64,000 bases of DNA, from assembly GCF_028657905.1 (NCBI RefSeq), contig NZ_CP117782.1:3100001-3164000 (forward strand), read 5' to 3'. A model generated the notes under the pieces. That model was given only the letters and a program-made list of their open reading frames with translations. It was not told the origin of the DNA and made no database searches. Source of the DNA: Burkholderia sp. FERM BP-3421. Its GTDB lineage: Bacteria; Pseudomonadota; Gammaproteobacteria; Burkholderiales; Burkholderiaceae. A program made the position numbers and the translations under genes. Below, piece by piece: positions 8,463 to 17,741 of the stretch (within the stretch, counting starts at the first letter, position 1; each line of letters opens with the position of its first letter).

Positions 8463-9155
8463 TCAGACGCTCGCGGTCTGGCGGATTTCCTGCAGCAGGT
8501 AGCCGAAGCCCCGCACCGTGACGATCTCGACCCGGCACTGCTCGAGCTTTTTGCGCACCCGGTGCACGTAGACTTCGATCGCGGTGTCGCCGAGATCGCC
8601 GCCGAAGTGGGTCAGGTGGTCCTGCAGCTGGGCCTTGCTGACCACGCGGCCGTGGCGCAGCAGCAGCATCTCGAGCACCGCGAACTCGCGCGGCGACAGT
8701 TCGAGCGGCTTGTCGTCGTTGAAGATGCGGCGGTCGACGCCCGACAGGCGCACACCGCCCAGCGAGACCTCGGGGCGCGGCATGTCGCTGTGCGGGCCGC
8801 TGCGGCGCATCACCGCGCGGATCCGCGCTTCGAGTTCGGCGGGCTCGAACGGCTTGAGCATGTAGTCGTCGGCGCCGGAGTTCAGGCCCTGCACGCGGTC
8901 GTTCAGCTCGTCGCGCGCGGTGAGCACGATGACGGGCGTGTGCCGGTTGGTCTGACGAAAGCGCGACAACAGGGTCATGCCGTCGATGCCGGGCAGGCCG
9001 AGATCGAGGATTACGAGTTCGTGGCGATTCTGCGCGAGCGCCTGCTCGGCAAAAATCCCGTCGTGGACCATGTCGACGGTGAAGCCAGCCTGTTCGAGGC
9101 TGCTTTGAATGCCGCGGGCGATGGGGCGGTCATCTTCGATCAGAAGGAGTCGCAT
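8463..9155 (-). CDS. OmpR-family response regulator (TctD/QseB-like)
   Basis: 230 residues. The receiver domain (1-118) shows the acidic pair EDD at 7-9, the phospho-acceptor Asp51 in LVILDLGLPG, and the conserved Lys in LKPFEPAELEARI. The C-terminal winged helix (about 130-225) has the OmpR signature LSPREFAVLEMLLLRHGRVVS and IEVYVHRVRKKL. It is the first gene of the two-gene operon with the kinase at 6816-8360. It should bind DNA when phosphorylated; targets cannot be told from the sequence. Confidence 0.94.
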   Translation of the reverse strand: MRLLLIEDDRPIARGIQSSLEQAGFTVDMVHDGIFAEQALAQNRHELVILDLGLPGIDGMTLLSRFRQTNRHTPVIVLTARDELNDRVQGLNSGADDYMLKPFEPAELEARIRAVMRRSGPHSDMPRPEVSLGGVRLSGVDRRIFNDDKPLELSPREFAVLEMLLLRHGRVVSKAQLQDHLTHFGGDLGDTAIEVYVHRVRKKLEQCRVEIVTVRGFGYLLQEIRQTASV

Positions 9156-9276
9156 GAGATTCGCTCAAGTACAATGGGTTGGCGGTTCAGGCACGCGGAC
9201 AGCACGACGCCGTTTCCACAGGAACATCGCATGCCTGACGACAAGCAAGGCGGCCATCGAACACATCCATACCAAC

Positions 9277-9507
9277 ATGTCCGACATCTCGATCCACGAA
9301 CTTGAAGCCGCGATCAATTTCTGGCGCGCCCGCTCGCCTTCGAGCGGCGACGAACTCAAACTCTGCGAAGAGGCAAGCGCGCTTTCCAAGCCGTATGCGC
9401 TGCTGATTGTACAGCGCCGGAGTGCGCTGCAACTGGAAGGATTGGACCCTGGCGCACGCAAGGCCTGGGAGTCTTACGTGCGCCTTAAGGACGGCTTGGA
9501 AAGCTGA
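9277..9507 (+). CDS. DUF3717-type small protein
   Basis: 76 residues starting at MSDISIHELEAAIN. The short acidic-then-aromatic pattern (INFWRARSPSSGDE, then LCEEASALSKPYALLI) is what I recall as DUF3717, a family of unknown function common in Burkholderiales. The gene lies between the divergent response regulator and the convergent phhB. Upstream in-frame codons exist, but the family begins at this methionine. No catalytic motif is visible. Confidence 0.72.
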   Translation: MSDISIHELEAAINFWRARSPSSGDELKLCEEASALSKPYALLIVQRRSALQLEGLDPGARKAWESYVRLKDGLES

Positions 9508-9604
9508 AGGCTTTCGCGTCATTCATCATAGAAAACGCTTGCTGAAAGCGAAACGTTGACGCGAGGTTTTTTTATTCCGGTCAGGGTTATTACGCAATAT
9601 TTGC

Positions 9605-9910
9605 TCAGGCGGGATGCGCCTCGCGCCCGACCTCGTCGATGAAGCGGGCCAGCTTGATGTCGCGTTCGGTGAGCCCGTTCGCGTCGTGCGTCGACAGCGT
9701 GATGTCGACCCGGTTGTAGACGTTGAACCACTCGGGATGGTGATCCATTTCCTGCGCCTTGATCGCGACGCGCGCCATGAAGCCGAAGGCTTCGTTGAAA
9801 TCGGCGAAGCGCAGGCTGCGCTGGATCGCATCGCGGCCGGGCATGGCCGACCAGTGGGGCAGGCCTTCGAGCAGGGTCTTGCGTTCTTCGGATGTCAGTT
9901 TGTGAATCAT
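9605..9910 (-). CDS. phhB: Pterin-4a-carbinolamine dehydratase
   Basis: 101 residues, standard for the family. It dehydrates the 4a-hydroxy-tetrahydropterin formed by phenylalanine hydroxylase, so the cofactor can be recycled. The family motif is EMDHHPEW followed by the VDITLSTHDANGLTERD block. Start MIHKLTSEER at 9910 was chosen over upstream in-frame codons because the family begins there. It lies 84 bp downstream of phhA on the same strand, a clear functional pair. Confidence 0.95.
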   Translation of the reverse strand: MIHKLTSEERKTLLEGLPHWSAMPGRDAIQRSLRFADFNEAFGFMARVAIKAQEMDHHPEWFNVYNRVDITLSTHDANGLTERDIKLARFIDEVGREAHPA

Positions 9911-9994
9911 TGCAGGCCTCGTTCGGTAGCGGCGCGGCCGCGCGCAGGCTTCGCGGCGGCGCACCGTGCCGGACATTCTTTCACAACTTGCGGC

Positions 9995-10888
9995 TCATGC
10001 GTCAGGATCGTCCGCCCAACCCTCGCCCGTGCCGCGCGTCAGCACGCGGTCGGCGTCGAGCACGGCGCCCGCCGGATGCTCGGGCAGCGGCGTGAGGCGG
10101 CGGGCCAGCGCGCGCGCGTCGACGTCGGCGAGCGCGAACAGCTGCGCGAAATCGTCGATCACGAAGTAGGTCTTCTGGAACGTGTCGATCCTGTAACGGG
10201 TGCGCATCACGCGCTCGAGATCGAAACCGATCCGGTTCGGCGCCGCGCTTTCCAGGCTGTAGAGCGTTTCTCCCTTGCTCGACACGATGCCCGCGCCGTA
10301 GATTCGCAGGCGGCCCGGTTGCGACGCGTCGCGGATCAGGCCGAACTCGACCGTGTACCAGTAGAGGCGGGCGAGCAGCGCGAGCGCCTGCGGATCGTCG
10401 GCGACCGCGAGGGCCGCGCGGCCGTACGCGTGCATGTAGTCGGCGAAGACCGGATCGATCAGCAGCGGCACGTGACCGAACAGGTCGTGGAAACAATCCG
10501 GTTCCTGCAGGTAGTCGAGCTGGTCCGGGCGGCGCATCCACCAGGTGACCGGGAAGCGGCGGTTCGCGAGGTGCTCGAAGAACACCACGTCGGGCACGAG
10601 GCCCGGCACCGCGACGATTTCCCAGCCGGTCGCGGCCTTCAGCTGGCGGTTGACGGCCGCGAACGACGGCACGCCGGCCGCCGACAGGTCGAGGCGCGCG
10701 AGCCCGGCGACGAATGCGTCGCACGCGCGGCCTTGCAGCAGGGCCGCCTGGCGGTCGTACAGCTGGTTCCACACCGCGTGGTCGACCTGGCCGTAGCGTT
10801 CGAGCGGCTGGTCGATGGTGAAATCGGCGCGGGTTTCGAGACCCGCGTCGAACTGTTCCTTCAGTTTCGCGGTGACGACGGTGGACAT
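9995..10888 (-). CDS. phhA: Phenylalanine 4-monooxygenase
   Basis: 297 residues, the usual bacterial size. The enzyme uses Fe(II), O2 and tetrahydropterin to turn phenylalanine into tyrosine. The two iron-binding histidines are in DCFHDLFGHVPLL and the glutamate ligand in YWYTVEFGLI. The start is MSTVVTAKLKEQF at 10888; an in-frame ATG further upstream would overlap the regulatory region. The order phhA-phhB with a divergent Lrp-type regulator at 11029 is the classical phenylalanine catabolic arrangement. Confidence 0.96.
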   Translation of the reverse strand: MSTVVTAKLKEQFDAGLETRADFTIDQPLERYGQVDHAVWNQLYDRQAALLQGRACDAFVAGLARLDLSAAGVPSFAAVNRQLKAATGWEIVAVPGLVPDVVFFEHLANRRFPVTWWMRRPDQLDYLQEPDCFHDLFGHVPLLIDPVFADYMHAYGRAALAVADDPQALALLARLYWYTVEFGLIRDASQPGRLRIYGAGIVSSKGETLYSLESAAPNRIGFDLERVMRTRYRIDTFQKTYFVIDDFAQLFALADVDARALARRLTPLPEHPAGAVLDADRVLTRGTGEGWADDPDA

Positions 10889-11028
10889 GATCGGCTCTGG
10901 TTGGGCATCGGTTTCAATAGATGCAAGTGTAGAGCGGGGGGCATGCGGATTGGGCGCAAAGGTGGCGTGGATTTGGCTCGTAATGCGATAATCACGCATC
11001 AAATATTGAATCAATGCGGAGAATATTC

Positions 11029-11520
11029 ATGGTTGAACTCGATCACTTCGATCTCGCGCTCCTGGAGGTGCTGCAGCGCTTCGGCCGGGCGACGCACCAG
11101 CAGCTCGGCGAAGAGGTGCCGCTGTCGCCGTCGCAGATCGGGCGGCGCCTGCAGCGCCTCGAGTCGGCGGGCGTCATCGACGGGTATCGGGTCGTGTTGC
11201 GGCCCGAGCGGCTCGGGCTCGGCGTGACCGCGTTCACGAGCCTGAAGCTCAAGCACCACGGCGATTCGATCATCGAGCAGTTCCAGCAGCAGATCGACGT
11301 GCTGCCGGAAGTGCTTGAATGCCATGCGGTGGTGGGCGACGCCGACTATCTGCTGCGGATCGTCGCGCCGGATCTGAACGCGCTGTCGTCGTTCGTGATG
11401 AAGAAGCTGATGCGGGTGCCGGGGGTGGACAGCGTGCGCTCGAACATTGTGCTGACGACCTTCAAGCGCAACGGCCCGCTGCCGCTCGCGCACCTGGAGC
11501 CCGGCGCGCCGGCCGCGTGA
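11029..11520 (+). CDS. Lrp/AsnC-family regulator, likely of phenylalanine catabolism
   Basis: 163 residues from the ATG at 11029, which has GGAG eight bases upstream (11018-11021). An N-terminal HTH (ALLEVLQRFGRATHQQLGEEV...SQIGRRLQRLESAGVI) is followed by a RAM ligand-binding domain (ECHAVVGDADYLLRIVAPDL). It is divergent from phhA across about 140 bp that include an AT-rich stretch (ATAATCACGCATCAAATATT), where the operator should lie. By analogy with other phh loci it probably activates phhAB in response to phenylalanine or tyrosine. Confidence 0.93.
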   Translation: MVELDHFDLALLEVLQRFGRATHQQLGEEVPLSPSQIGRRLQRLESAGVIDGYRVVLRPERLGLGVTAFTSLKLKHHGDSIIEQFQQQIDVLPEVLECHAVVGDADYLLRIVAPDLNALSSFVMKKLMRVPGVDSVRSNIVLTTFKRNGPLPLAHLEPGAPAA

Positions 11521-11547
11521 GGCGGCCGCCGGCGCGTGGCGGCGGCC

Positions 11548-12081
11548 TTACGCGGGCAGGTCCTGCTGCGCCTGGTTGAGCAGGTCGACGTAGGCGACCG
11601 CGACGAGATCGTCGTTCGACACGCCGAGCCGCGCGAACACCGCGTGCGCCTCGGCCTCGCCGCCCGCCTCGTCGTCGTCGGGCGCGAGCACGACCTCGAG
11701 TTCGACGAAGTCGCCGAGCCCGTCGACCCGGTCCAGGTGGATGCGGGTGCGCCCGGCGAGGTATACGTGGCGCTCCTTGGTCACGATGCCGCGCGTGGTG
11801 AGCGCGGTGGCGAGGAGCGCGTGCATCGCGTCGGGATTGGTGACGGGGCTGCGCGTGTAGTACGACGCCTTCGGGCCGTCGCGGTCGTCGCGCTGGTAGA
11901 AGATCAGCTCGGCGGGCGTGCCGTCCTCGAAGCGGCGCAGCTTGAGCCGGCCGCGCGGCACGTCGTAGAAGAAATCCTGCTGACGGTAGAACAGCGGGGC
12001 GTCGGTCGCGAGCGCCGCCGCGCGCTCCTGCAACTGGTCGAACGCGCGGGCTCGGGCTTTGATCTCGATGTTGCGGGCCAT
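11548..12081 (-). CDS. CYTH-domain protein (class IV adenylate cyclase-like)
   Basis: 177 residues starting MARNIEIKARA at 12081, with AAGGAGA upstream. CYTH proteins form an eight-stranded tunnel that binds triphosphates; members are adenylate cyclases, thiamine triphosphatases or tripolyphosphatases. The charged strands of the tunnel are visible (KLRRFEDG, ELIFYQRDD, RTRIHLDRVDGLGDFVELEVVL). The first metal motif reads N-I-E-I-K, lacking the leading Glu of the canonical ExExK, as is common in the CyaB-like branch. The true substrate is undetermined. Confidence 0.88.
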   Translation of the reverse strand: MARNIEIKARARAFDQLQERAAALATDAPLFYRQQDFFYDVPRGRLKLRRFEDGTPAELIFYQRDDRDGPKASYYTRSPVTNPDAMHALLATALTTRGIVTKERHVYLAGRTRIHLDRVDGLGDFVELEVVLAPDDDEAGGEAEAHAVFARLGVSNDDLVAVAYVDLLNQAQQDLPA

Positions 12082-12284
12082 GCGGATCTCCTTCGAACGG
12101 TGGTCGGGTGTGAACGGACAATCTAGCAAAAAGTCCGGGGCGGCGGCGTGACGCGCGTGGGGCGGGGCGCCGACGTCACGGTCCGGCCCGGGTGGCCGGG
12201 CCCGGCAGGAAGGGCCCGGGCCCGGTTCGCGCGCCGGGCGGCGTCGCCCATCCGGCCAGGCGCCGGGGCTCGCCGCGCCCGCGC

Positions 12285-13184
12285 TCAGTCCGCCCACTGC
12301 GCTTCCATCAGGCGCAGCGCCGCTGCGATCGCGGGCTCCTCGCGGCGCGCGGCGAGCGTGACGAAAGTCAGCTCGGTCGGCACCGTCACGCGCTCGACGA
12401 TCGTCAGCGCGTGCGCATGCGCCTCGCGCAGCGCGATCGAATCGCGCGCGAGCGTGAGGCCCACGCCCGACTTCACCAGGTCCAGCATCGACAGTTCCTG
12501 GTCCACTTCCGCCACCGTCACCGGCTGCACGCGCAGCTCGCCGAAGCGGCGCGACAGCAGCCGGTGATGCGCGGACGCGGCGGGCGTCCAGATCCACGGC
12601 AGCGCGGCGAGCGCGCGCCAATCGCGCGCGCGCTGCACCCGCTCCTTCCAGCCCGCGGGCGCGAGCACCCGGTACTGGAAATGCGTGAGCGTCAGCGTGT
12701 GGAACAGCGCCGCGTCGCGCGGGTCGTCCTCGGCCGGCTGGCCGATGTAGTAGCCGACATCGAGTTCGTGCGTGCGCACCTGATCGAGCACCCAGCCCGA
12801 CATCCCGTGCCGCAGCGCGGTTTCGATCTGCGGATAGGACTCGACCAGCTGCCGCAGGAAGCCGCCCAGCCGCAGGAATTCCGGGTCGAGGATCGTGCCG
12901 ATCCGCAGCCGGCCGCGCACTTCCTGGCGCAGCGCGGCGGCCGCGCGCTGCACGTCGGCCGCGGCCGCGAGCGCGCGTTCCGCGTGCGGCAGCAGCGCCT
13001 GCCCGTCGCGCGTCAGCGTGAGGCCGCGCGGCGTGCGCGTGAACAGGGTGAGGTCGAGCCATTCCTGCAGATGCTTGATCTGCAGGCTGACGGCCGGCTG
13101 GGTGAGGTGCAGTTGCGTGGCGGCGCGCGTCAGATTGCCTTCGCGCGCCACCGCGACGAAGGCGCGGAGCAGGATCATATCCAT
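12285..13184 (-). CDS. LysR-family transcriptional regulator
   Basis: 299 residues. The N-terminal winged HTH (FVAVAREGNLTRAATQLHLTQPAVSLQIKHLQ) is typical, followed by a substrate-binding co-inducer domain. It is divergent from mmsA with 111 bp between the starts, so it probably controls the mmsA-GMC pair. The co-inducer could be a valine-catabolism intermediate or an aldehyde, but that is inference from position. Confidence 0.93.
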   Translation of the reverse strand: MDMILLRAFVAVAREGNLTRAATQLHLTQPAVSLQIKHLQEWLDLTLFTRTPRGLTLTRDGQALLPHAERALAAAADVQRAAAALRQEVRGRLRIGTILDPEFLRLGGFLRQLVESYPQIETALRHGMSGWVLDQVRTHELDVGYYIGQPAEDDPRDAALFHTLTLTHFQYRVLAPAGWKERVQRARDWRALAALPWIWTPAASAHHRLLSRRFGELRVQPVTVAEVDQELSMLDLVKSGVGLTLARDSIALREAHAHALTIVERVTVPTELTFVTLAARREEPAIAAALRLMEAQWAD

Positions 13185-13295
13185 GCCGTGATATTAGCGC
13201 GGCTTATAACGCATTTGAACATTACTCATTGGATTCGCGGCGGCGCCCGCGGGTAGGCTTCAGGTCGACGCGATCCACCAGAGGAGAACCCCGAC

Positions 13296-14819
13296 ATGAG
13301 CGAGACCCAACCCGGCGCGGCACACGTGCGCACGCTGTCCCATTTCATCGGCGGCCGCGCGGCCGACGGCGCGAGCGAGCGTTACGGCGACGTCTTCAAC
13401 CCGGCGCTCGGCGCGGTGACGGCCCGCGTGCCGCTCGGCGGCGCGGCGGAGGTCGACGCGGCGGTCGCGGCGGCGCAGGCCGCGTTTCCGGCCTGGAGCG
13501 AGACCGCGCCGATCAAGCGCGCCCGCGTGCTGTTCCGCTTCAAGGAACTGCTCGACCGCCATCACGACGAGCTGGCCGAACTGATCACCCGCGAACACGG
13601 CAAGGTGTTCTCGGACGCGAAAGGGGAGGTGATGCGCGGCATCGAGGTCGTCGAGTTCGCGTGCGGGATTCCGAACCTGCTGAAGACCGATTTCACCGAC
13701 CAGATCGGCGGCGGCATCGACAACTGGAACCTGCGGCAGCCGCTCGGCGTCGTCGCGGGCATCACGCCGTTCAATTTCCCGATGATGGTGCCGTGCTGGA
13801 TGTTCCCGATCGCGATCGCGTGCGGCAACACCTTCGTGCTGAAGCCGTCCGAGCGCGATCCGTCAGCCTCGCTGCGGCTCGCCGAGCTGTTCGCTCAGGC
13901 GGGCCTGCCCGCCGGCGTGTTCAACGTCGTGCACGGCGACAAGGCCGCCGTCGATGCGCTGATCGCCCATCCCGACGTCGCCGCGCTGTCGTTCGTCGGC
14001 TCGACGCCGATCGCCGAGGCGATCCATGCGGAGGCGTCGCGGCGCGGCAAGCGCGTGCAGGCGCTCGGCGGCGCGAAGAACCACCTGGTCGTGATGCCCG
14101 ACGCCGATCTCGACCAGGCGGTCGACGCGCTGATCGGCGCGGCGTACGGCTCGGCCGGCGAGCGCTGCATGGCGATCTCGGTCGCGGTCGCGGTCGGCGA
14201 GGTGGCCGACGCGCTGGTCGAGCGCCTCGCGCCGCGCGTGCGCGCGCTCACGATCGCCGACGGCATGGCGCCCGATGCGGAGATGGGGCCGCTCGTCACC
14301 GCCGCGCATCGCGCCAAGGTGGCCGCCTATATCGACGCCGGCGTGGCGGCCGGCGCGCGGCTCGTGGTCGACGGGCGCGGCCATGTCGTCACGGGGCGCG
14401 AGCAGGGCTTCTTCCTCGGCGGCACGCTGTTCGACCAGGTGTCGACCGACATGTCGATCTATCGCGAGGAGATCTTCGGGCCGGTGCTCGCGGTGGTCCG
14501 CGTGCCGGACTTCGCGAGCGCGGTGCGGCTCGTCAACGCGCACGAATTCGCGAACGGCGTATCGTGCTACACATCGGACGGTGGGATCGCGCGCGCGTTC
14601 TCGCGGCAGATCCAGGTCGGGATGGTCGGCATCAACGTGCCGATTCCGGTGCCGATGGCCTGGCATTCGTTCGGCGGCTGGAAGCGCTCGCTGTTCGGCG
14701 ACCATCATGCGTACGGCGAGGAAGGCGTGCGCTTCTACACGCGCTACAAGAGCATCATGCAGCGCTGGCCGGACAGCATCGCGAAGGGCGCGGAATTCAC
14801 GATGCCCGTCGCGAAGTAG
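13296..14819 (+). CDS. mmsA: CoA-acylating methylmalonate-semialdehyde dehydrogenase
   Basis: 507 residues. The family oxidises methylmalonate semialdehyde to propionyl-CoA, or malonate semialdehyde to acetyl-CoA, in valine and inositol or beta-alanine breakdown. Family blocks include GITPFNFPMMVPCWMFP, the catalytic cysteine in GSAGERCMAIS, and EEIFGPVLAVVRV. The CoA-acylating group is indicated by the ITPFNFP-to-MVPCWMFP stretch. A GAGGAG ribosome-binding site precedes the ATG. The next gene, a GMC oxidoreductase, may supply its aldehyde substrate. Confidence 0.94.
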   Translation: MSETQPGAAHVRTLSHFIGGRAADGASERYGDVFNPALGAVTARVPLGGAAEVDAAVAAAQAAFPAWSETAPIKRARVLFRFKELLDRHHDELAELITREHGKVFSDAKGEVMRGIEVVEFACGIPNLLKTDFTDQIGGGIDNWNLRQPLGVVAGITPFNFPMMVPCWMFPIAIACGNTFVLKPSERDPSASLRLAELFAQAGLPAGVFNVVHGDKAAVDALIAHPDVAALSFVGSTPIAEAIHAEASRRGKRVQALGGAKNHLVVMPDADLDQAVDALIGAAYGSAGERCMAISVAVAVGEVADALVERLAPRVRALTIADGMAPDAEMGPLVTAAHRAKVAAYIDAGVAAGARLVVDGRGHVVTGREQGFFLGGTLFDQVSTDMSIYREEIFGPVLAVVRVPDFASAVRLVNAHEFANGVSCYTSDGGIARAFSRQIQVGMVGINVPIPVPMAWHSFGGWKRSLFGDHHAYGEEGVRFYTRYKSIMQRWPDSIAKGAEFTMPVAK

Positions 14820-14935
14820 GCGTCCGGCATCGATGCGCGTCCATGCGACGCGCGGCGCGCATCGATGTCCGCCGACGTGGGCGGCCGCGCGGCAGGCGCG
14901 GCGGGAGACAAGGAGACACGGGAAGGAGGCTCAGG

Positions 14936-16624
14936 GTGGCCACTGAAGCAACGCTCGAAGGCGAATTCGACTACATCGTCGTCGGGGCCGGCACGGCAGG
15001 CTGCGTGCTGGCCAATCGTCTGTCCGAAGACGCGGACGTATCCGTGCTGCTGCTCGAGGCGGGCGGCAAGGACGACTATCACTGGATCCACATTCCGGTC
15101 GGCTATCTGTATTGCATCGGCAATCCGCGCACCGACTGGCGCTACAAGACCGAACCCGAGGCCGCGCTGAACGGGCGCGCGCTGTCGTATCCGCGCGGCC
15201 GCGTGCTGGGCGGCTCGTCGTCGATCAACGGCATGATCTACATGCGCGGCCAGCGCGAGGACTACGACGGCTGGGCGCGCGAGACGGGCGACGCGGGTTG
15301 GGGCTGGGACGCGGTGCTGCCGCTCTTCAAGCGCAGCGAGGATCACCACGCGGGGCCGAGCGACGCGCACGGCGCGGGCGGGCCCTGGCGGGTCGAGCGG
15401 CAGCGGCTGCGCTGGGAGATTCTCGATGCGTTCGCGCAGGCGGCGCAGCAGGCGGGCATCCCCGCCACCGACGATTTCAATCGCGGCGACAACGAAGGCG
15501 TCGGCTACTTCGAGGTGAACCAGCGGCGCGGCGTGCGCTGGAATGCGTCGAAGGCGTTCCTGCGGCCGGCGCAGGCGCGAGCGAACCTGACGGTGATCAC
15601 CGGAGCGCAGGCGGAGCGCGTGCTGTTCGAGGGCCGGCGCTGCACGGGCGTCGCCTACCGCCGCGACGGCGCGCGGCGGATCGCGCGCGCGCGCGGCGAG
15701 GTGCTGCTCACGGCGGGCGCGGTGAATTCGCCGCAGCTGCTCGAAGTGTCGGGTATCGGAGCGGGCGCGCGGCTGCAGGCGCTCGGCATCGAGGTCGTGC
15801 ACGATCTGCCCGGCGTCGGGGAAAACCTCCAGGATCACCTGCAATTGCGCATGGCGTTCAAGGTGCGCGGCGTGCGCACGCTGAACACGCTCGCCGCGCA
15901 TTGGTGGGGCAAGCTCGCGATCGGCGCCGAATATGCGCTGCTGCGCAGCGGGCCGATGTCGATGGCGCCGTCGCAGCTCGGCGCGTTCGCGCGCTCGGAT
16001 CCGGGCGATCCCGCGCTCACCCGGCCCGATCTCGAGTATCACGTGCAACCGCTGTCGCTCGACCGCTTCGGCGAGCCGCTGCATCGCTTCAACGCGTTCA
16101 CCGCGTCGGTCTGCCACCTGCGGCCGACCTCGCGCGGCAGCATCCACATCGTGTCGCCGGACCCCGCGCGCGCGCCGGCGATCGCGCCCAACTATCTGGC
16201 GACCGAGCACGACCGCCGGGTCGCGGCGAACGCGCTGCGCCTGACGCGGCGCATTGCCGGCGCGGCGGCGCTCGCGCGCTATGCGCCCGAGGAGGTGCTG
16301 CCCGGCGCGCGCTACCAGACCGAGGCGGAGCTGGCCGAGGCGGCGGGCGCGATCGGCACGACGATCTTCCATCCGGTCGGCACCTGCAGGATGGGCCGCG
16401 ACGACGATCCGGCGGCGGTGGTCGACAGCCGCTTGCGCGTGCGCGGCGTGAGCGGCCTGCGGGTGATCGACGCATCGGTGATGCCGACCATCACGTCCGG
16501 CAACACGAACTCGCCGACGCTGATGATCGCGGAACGCGCGAGCGGACTGATTCGCGCGGAGCGTCGACGCGCCGCGCCGGTGTCGCGCGAGACGCCCGTC
16601 GAGACGCCGACGCACGCCGTGTAG
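14936..16624 (+). CDS. GMC-family oxidoreductase (choline dehydrogenase-like)
   Basis: 562 residues from a GTG at 14936 that follows a strong GGAAGGAGG six bases upstream. An N-terminal FAD motif (VVGAGTAGCVLANRL) is followed by the GMC signature GRVLGGSSSINGMIYMRGQ. The C-terminal catalytic region reads IFHPVGTCRMG and GNTNSPTLMIAER. The enzyme should oxidise an alcohol to an aldehyde with FAD. It follows mmsA on the same strand after 116 bp, consistent with an alcohol-to-aldehyde-to-acyl-CoA pathway. The C-terminal 20 residues are low complexity. Confidence 0.92.
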   Translation: MATEATLEGEFDYIVVGAGTAGCVLANRLSEDADVSVLLLEAGGKDDYHWIHIPVGYLYCIGNPRTDWRYKTEPEAALNGRALSYPRGRVLGGSSSINGMIYMRGQREDYDGWARETGDAGWGWDAVLPLFKRSEDHHAGPSDAHGAGGPWRVERQRLRWEILDAFAQAAQQAGIPATDDFNRGDNEGVGYFEVNQRRGVRWNASKAFLRPAQARANLTVITGAQAERVLFEGRRCTGVAYRRDGARRIARARGEVLLTAGAVNSPQLLEVSGIGAGARLQALGIEVVHDLPGVGENLQDHLQLRMAFKVRGVRTLNTLAAHWWGKLAIGAEYALLRSGPMSMAPSQLGAFARSDPGDPALTRPDLEYHVQPLSLDRFGEPLHRFNAFTASVCHLRPTSRGSIHIVSPDPARAPAIAPNYLATEHDRRVAANALRLTRRIAGAAALARYAPEEVLPGARYQTEAELAEAAGAIGTTIFHPVGTCRMGRDDDPAAVVDSRLRVRGVSGLRVIDASVMPTITSGNTNSPTLMIAERASGLIRAERRRAAPVSRETPVETPTHAV

Positions 16625-16645
16625 ACAATCGCCGCGATCGTGACG

Positions 16646-16681
16646 AACCGGATGATGGGTTAACCCGCATCCGGTTTTTTT
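16646..16681 (+). terminator. Rho-independent terminator after the GMC oxidoreductase gene
   Basis: The arms AACCGGATG (16646-16654) and CATCCGGTT (16668-16676) pair around an inner GGGTTAACCC. They run into a T tract (16675-16681). Confidence 0.85.
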
Positions 16682-16720
16682 CGTGCGCGCGGCGCGCTTG
16701 CCGTGTCGTAAGAAATCCTG

Positions 16721-16736
16721 CGTATTGGCCAATACG
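16721..16736. promoter_or_regulatory. 16-bp perfect palindrome upstream of the first liv cluster
   Basis: CGTATTGGCCAATACG is a perfect inverted repeat in the 325-bp gap before the livG gene at 16950. A TATAAG hexamer lies 30 bp downstream (16767-16772). It looks like an operator, but the binding protein is unknown. The rest of the gap shows only the terminator at 16646-16681. Confidence 0.4.
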
Positions 16737-16949
16737 GGTGTGCAATGCTCGCAATCCTTACAGGCCTATAAGTGCAAATCCCGATGAATGCACTGCACCA
16801 ACGGCGCGACAATGACGCGCAGTGTGCAGGGCGCATTCTGCGTGGGGAGACCACCTCCGATGCGGCACACGGAACGGGGGCAGCCGCTTGTCCGCTGAAT
16901 CATTCGCCGCCACCTGAACGTACGCTCCCGGTGCTTCGCCTGACTTCGT

Positions 16950-17741
16950 ATGGAAGGGAACATGATTCTCGGCGACACGATTCTGGAAACACGCGGACTG
17001 ACGAAGGAATTCAAGGGCTTCACCGCGGTGAACGACGTGAACCTGCGCGTGCGGCGCGGTTCGATCCATGCGTTGATCGGTCCGAACGGCGCGGGCAAGA
17101 CCACCTGCTTCAACCTGCTCACGCGCTTCCTGAAGCCCACCGCGGGACAGATCGTCTTCAACGGCATCGACATCACCGACGAACGGCCGGCGCAGATCGC
17201 GCGCCGCGGCATCATCCGTTCGTTCCAGATTTCCGCGGTGTTTCCGCATCTGAGCGCGCTGCAGAACGTGCGCATCGGCCTGCAGCGCTCGCTCGGCACC
17301 GAATTCCATTTCTGGCGCAGCGAGCGCAGCCTGCGTCGGCTCAACGATCGCGCGATGGATCTGCTCACCCAGGTCGGCCTGACCGATTTCGCGCAGGTGC
17401 CGACCGTCGAGCTCGCCTATGGCCGCAAGCGCGCGCTCGAGATCGCGACGACGCTCGCGATGGAGCCGGATCTGATGTTGCTCGACGAGCCGACCCAGGG
17501 GATGGGGCACGAGGACGTCGATCGCGTGACCGCGCTGATCAAGAAGGTCGCGAGCGGCCGCACGATCCTGATGGTCGAGCACAACATGAACGTGATCGCC
17601 GGCATTTCCGACACCATCACCGTCCTGCAGCGCGGCGAGGTGCTCGCGGAAGGCGCGTACGCGGAGGTGTCGAAGAACCCGCTCGTCGTCGAGGCGTACA
17701 TGGGCAGCGCCGAGGCCGCACTGGCGGGGGCGCACGCATGA
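16950..17741 (+). CDS. livG: Branched-chain/amide-type ABC transporter ATP-binding protein (LivG-like)
   Basis: 263 residues. The nucleotide-binding domain has Walker A GPNGAGKTT near residue 47 and Walker B LMLLDEPTQGMGH. The signature region is degenerate (VELAYGRKRALEIATTLA), as is normal for LivG. The LivG-specific C-terminal tail (NPLVVEAYMGSAEAAL) is present. A second in-frame ATG at 16962 is possible. It overlaps the next gene by ATGA, so this is a translationally coupled operon importing an amino acid or amide. Confidence 0.92.
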   Translation: MEGNMILGDTILETRGLTKEFKGFTAVNDVNLRVRRGSIHALIGPNGAGKTTCFNLLTRFLKPTAGQIVFNGIDITDERPAQIARRGIIRSFQISAVFPHLSALQNVRIGLQRSLGTEFHFWRSERSLRRLNDRAMDLLTQVGLTDFAQVPTVELAYGRKRALEIATTLAMEPDLMLLDEPTQGMGHEDVDRVTALIKKVASGRTILMVEHNMNVIAGISDTITVLQRGEVLAEGAYAEVSKNPLVVEAYMGSAEAALAGAHA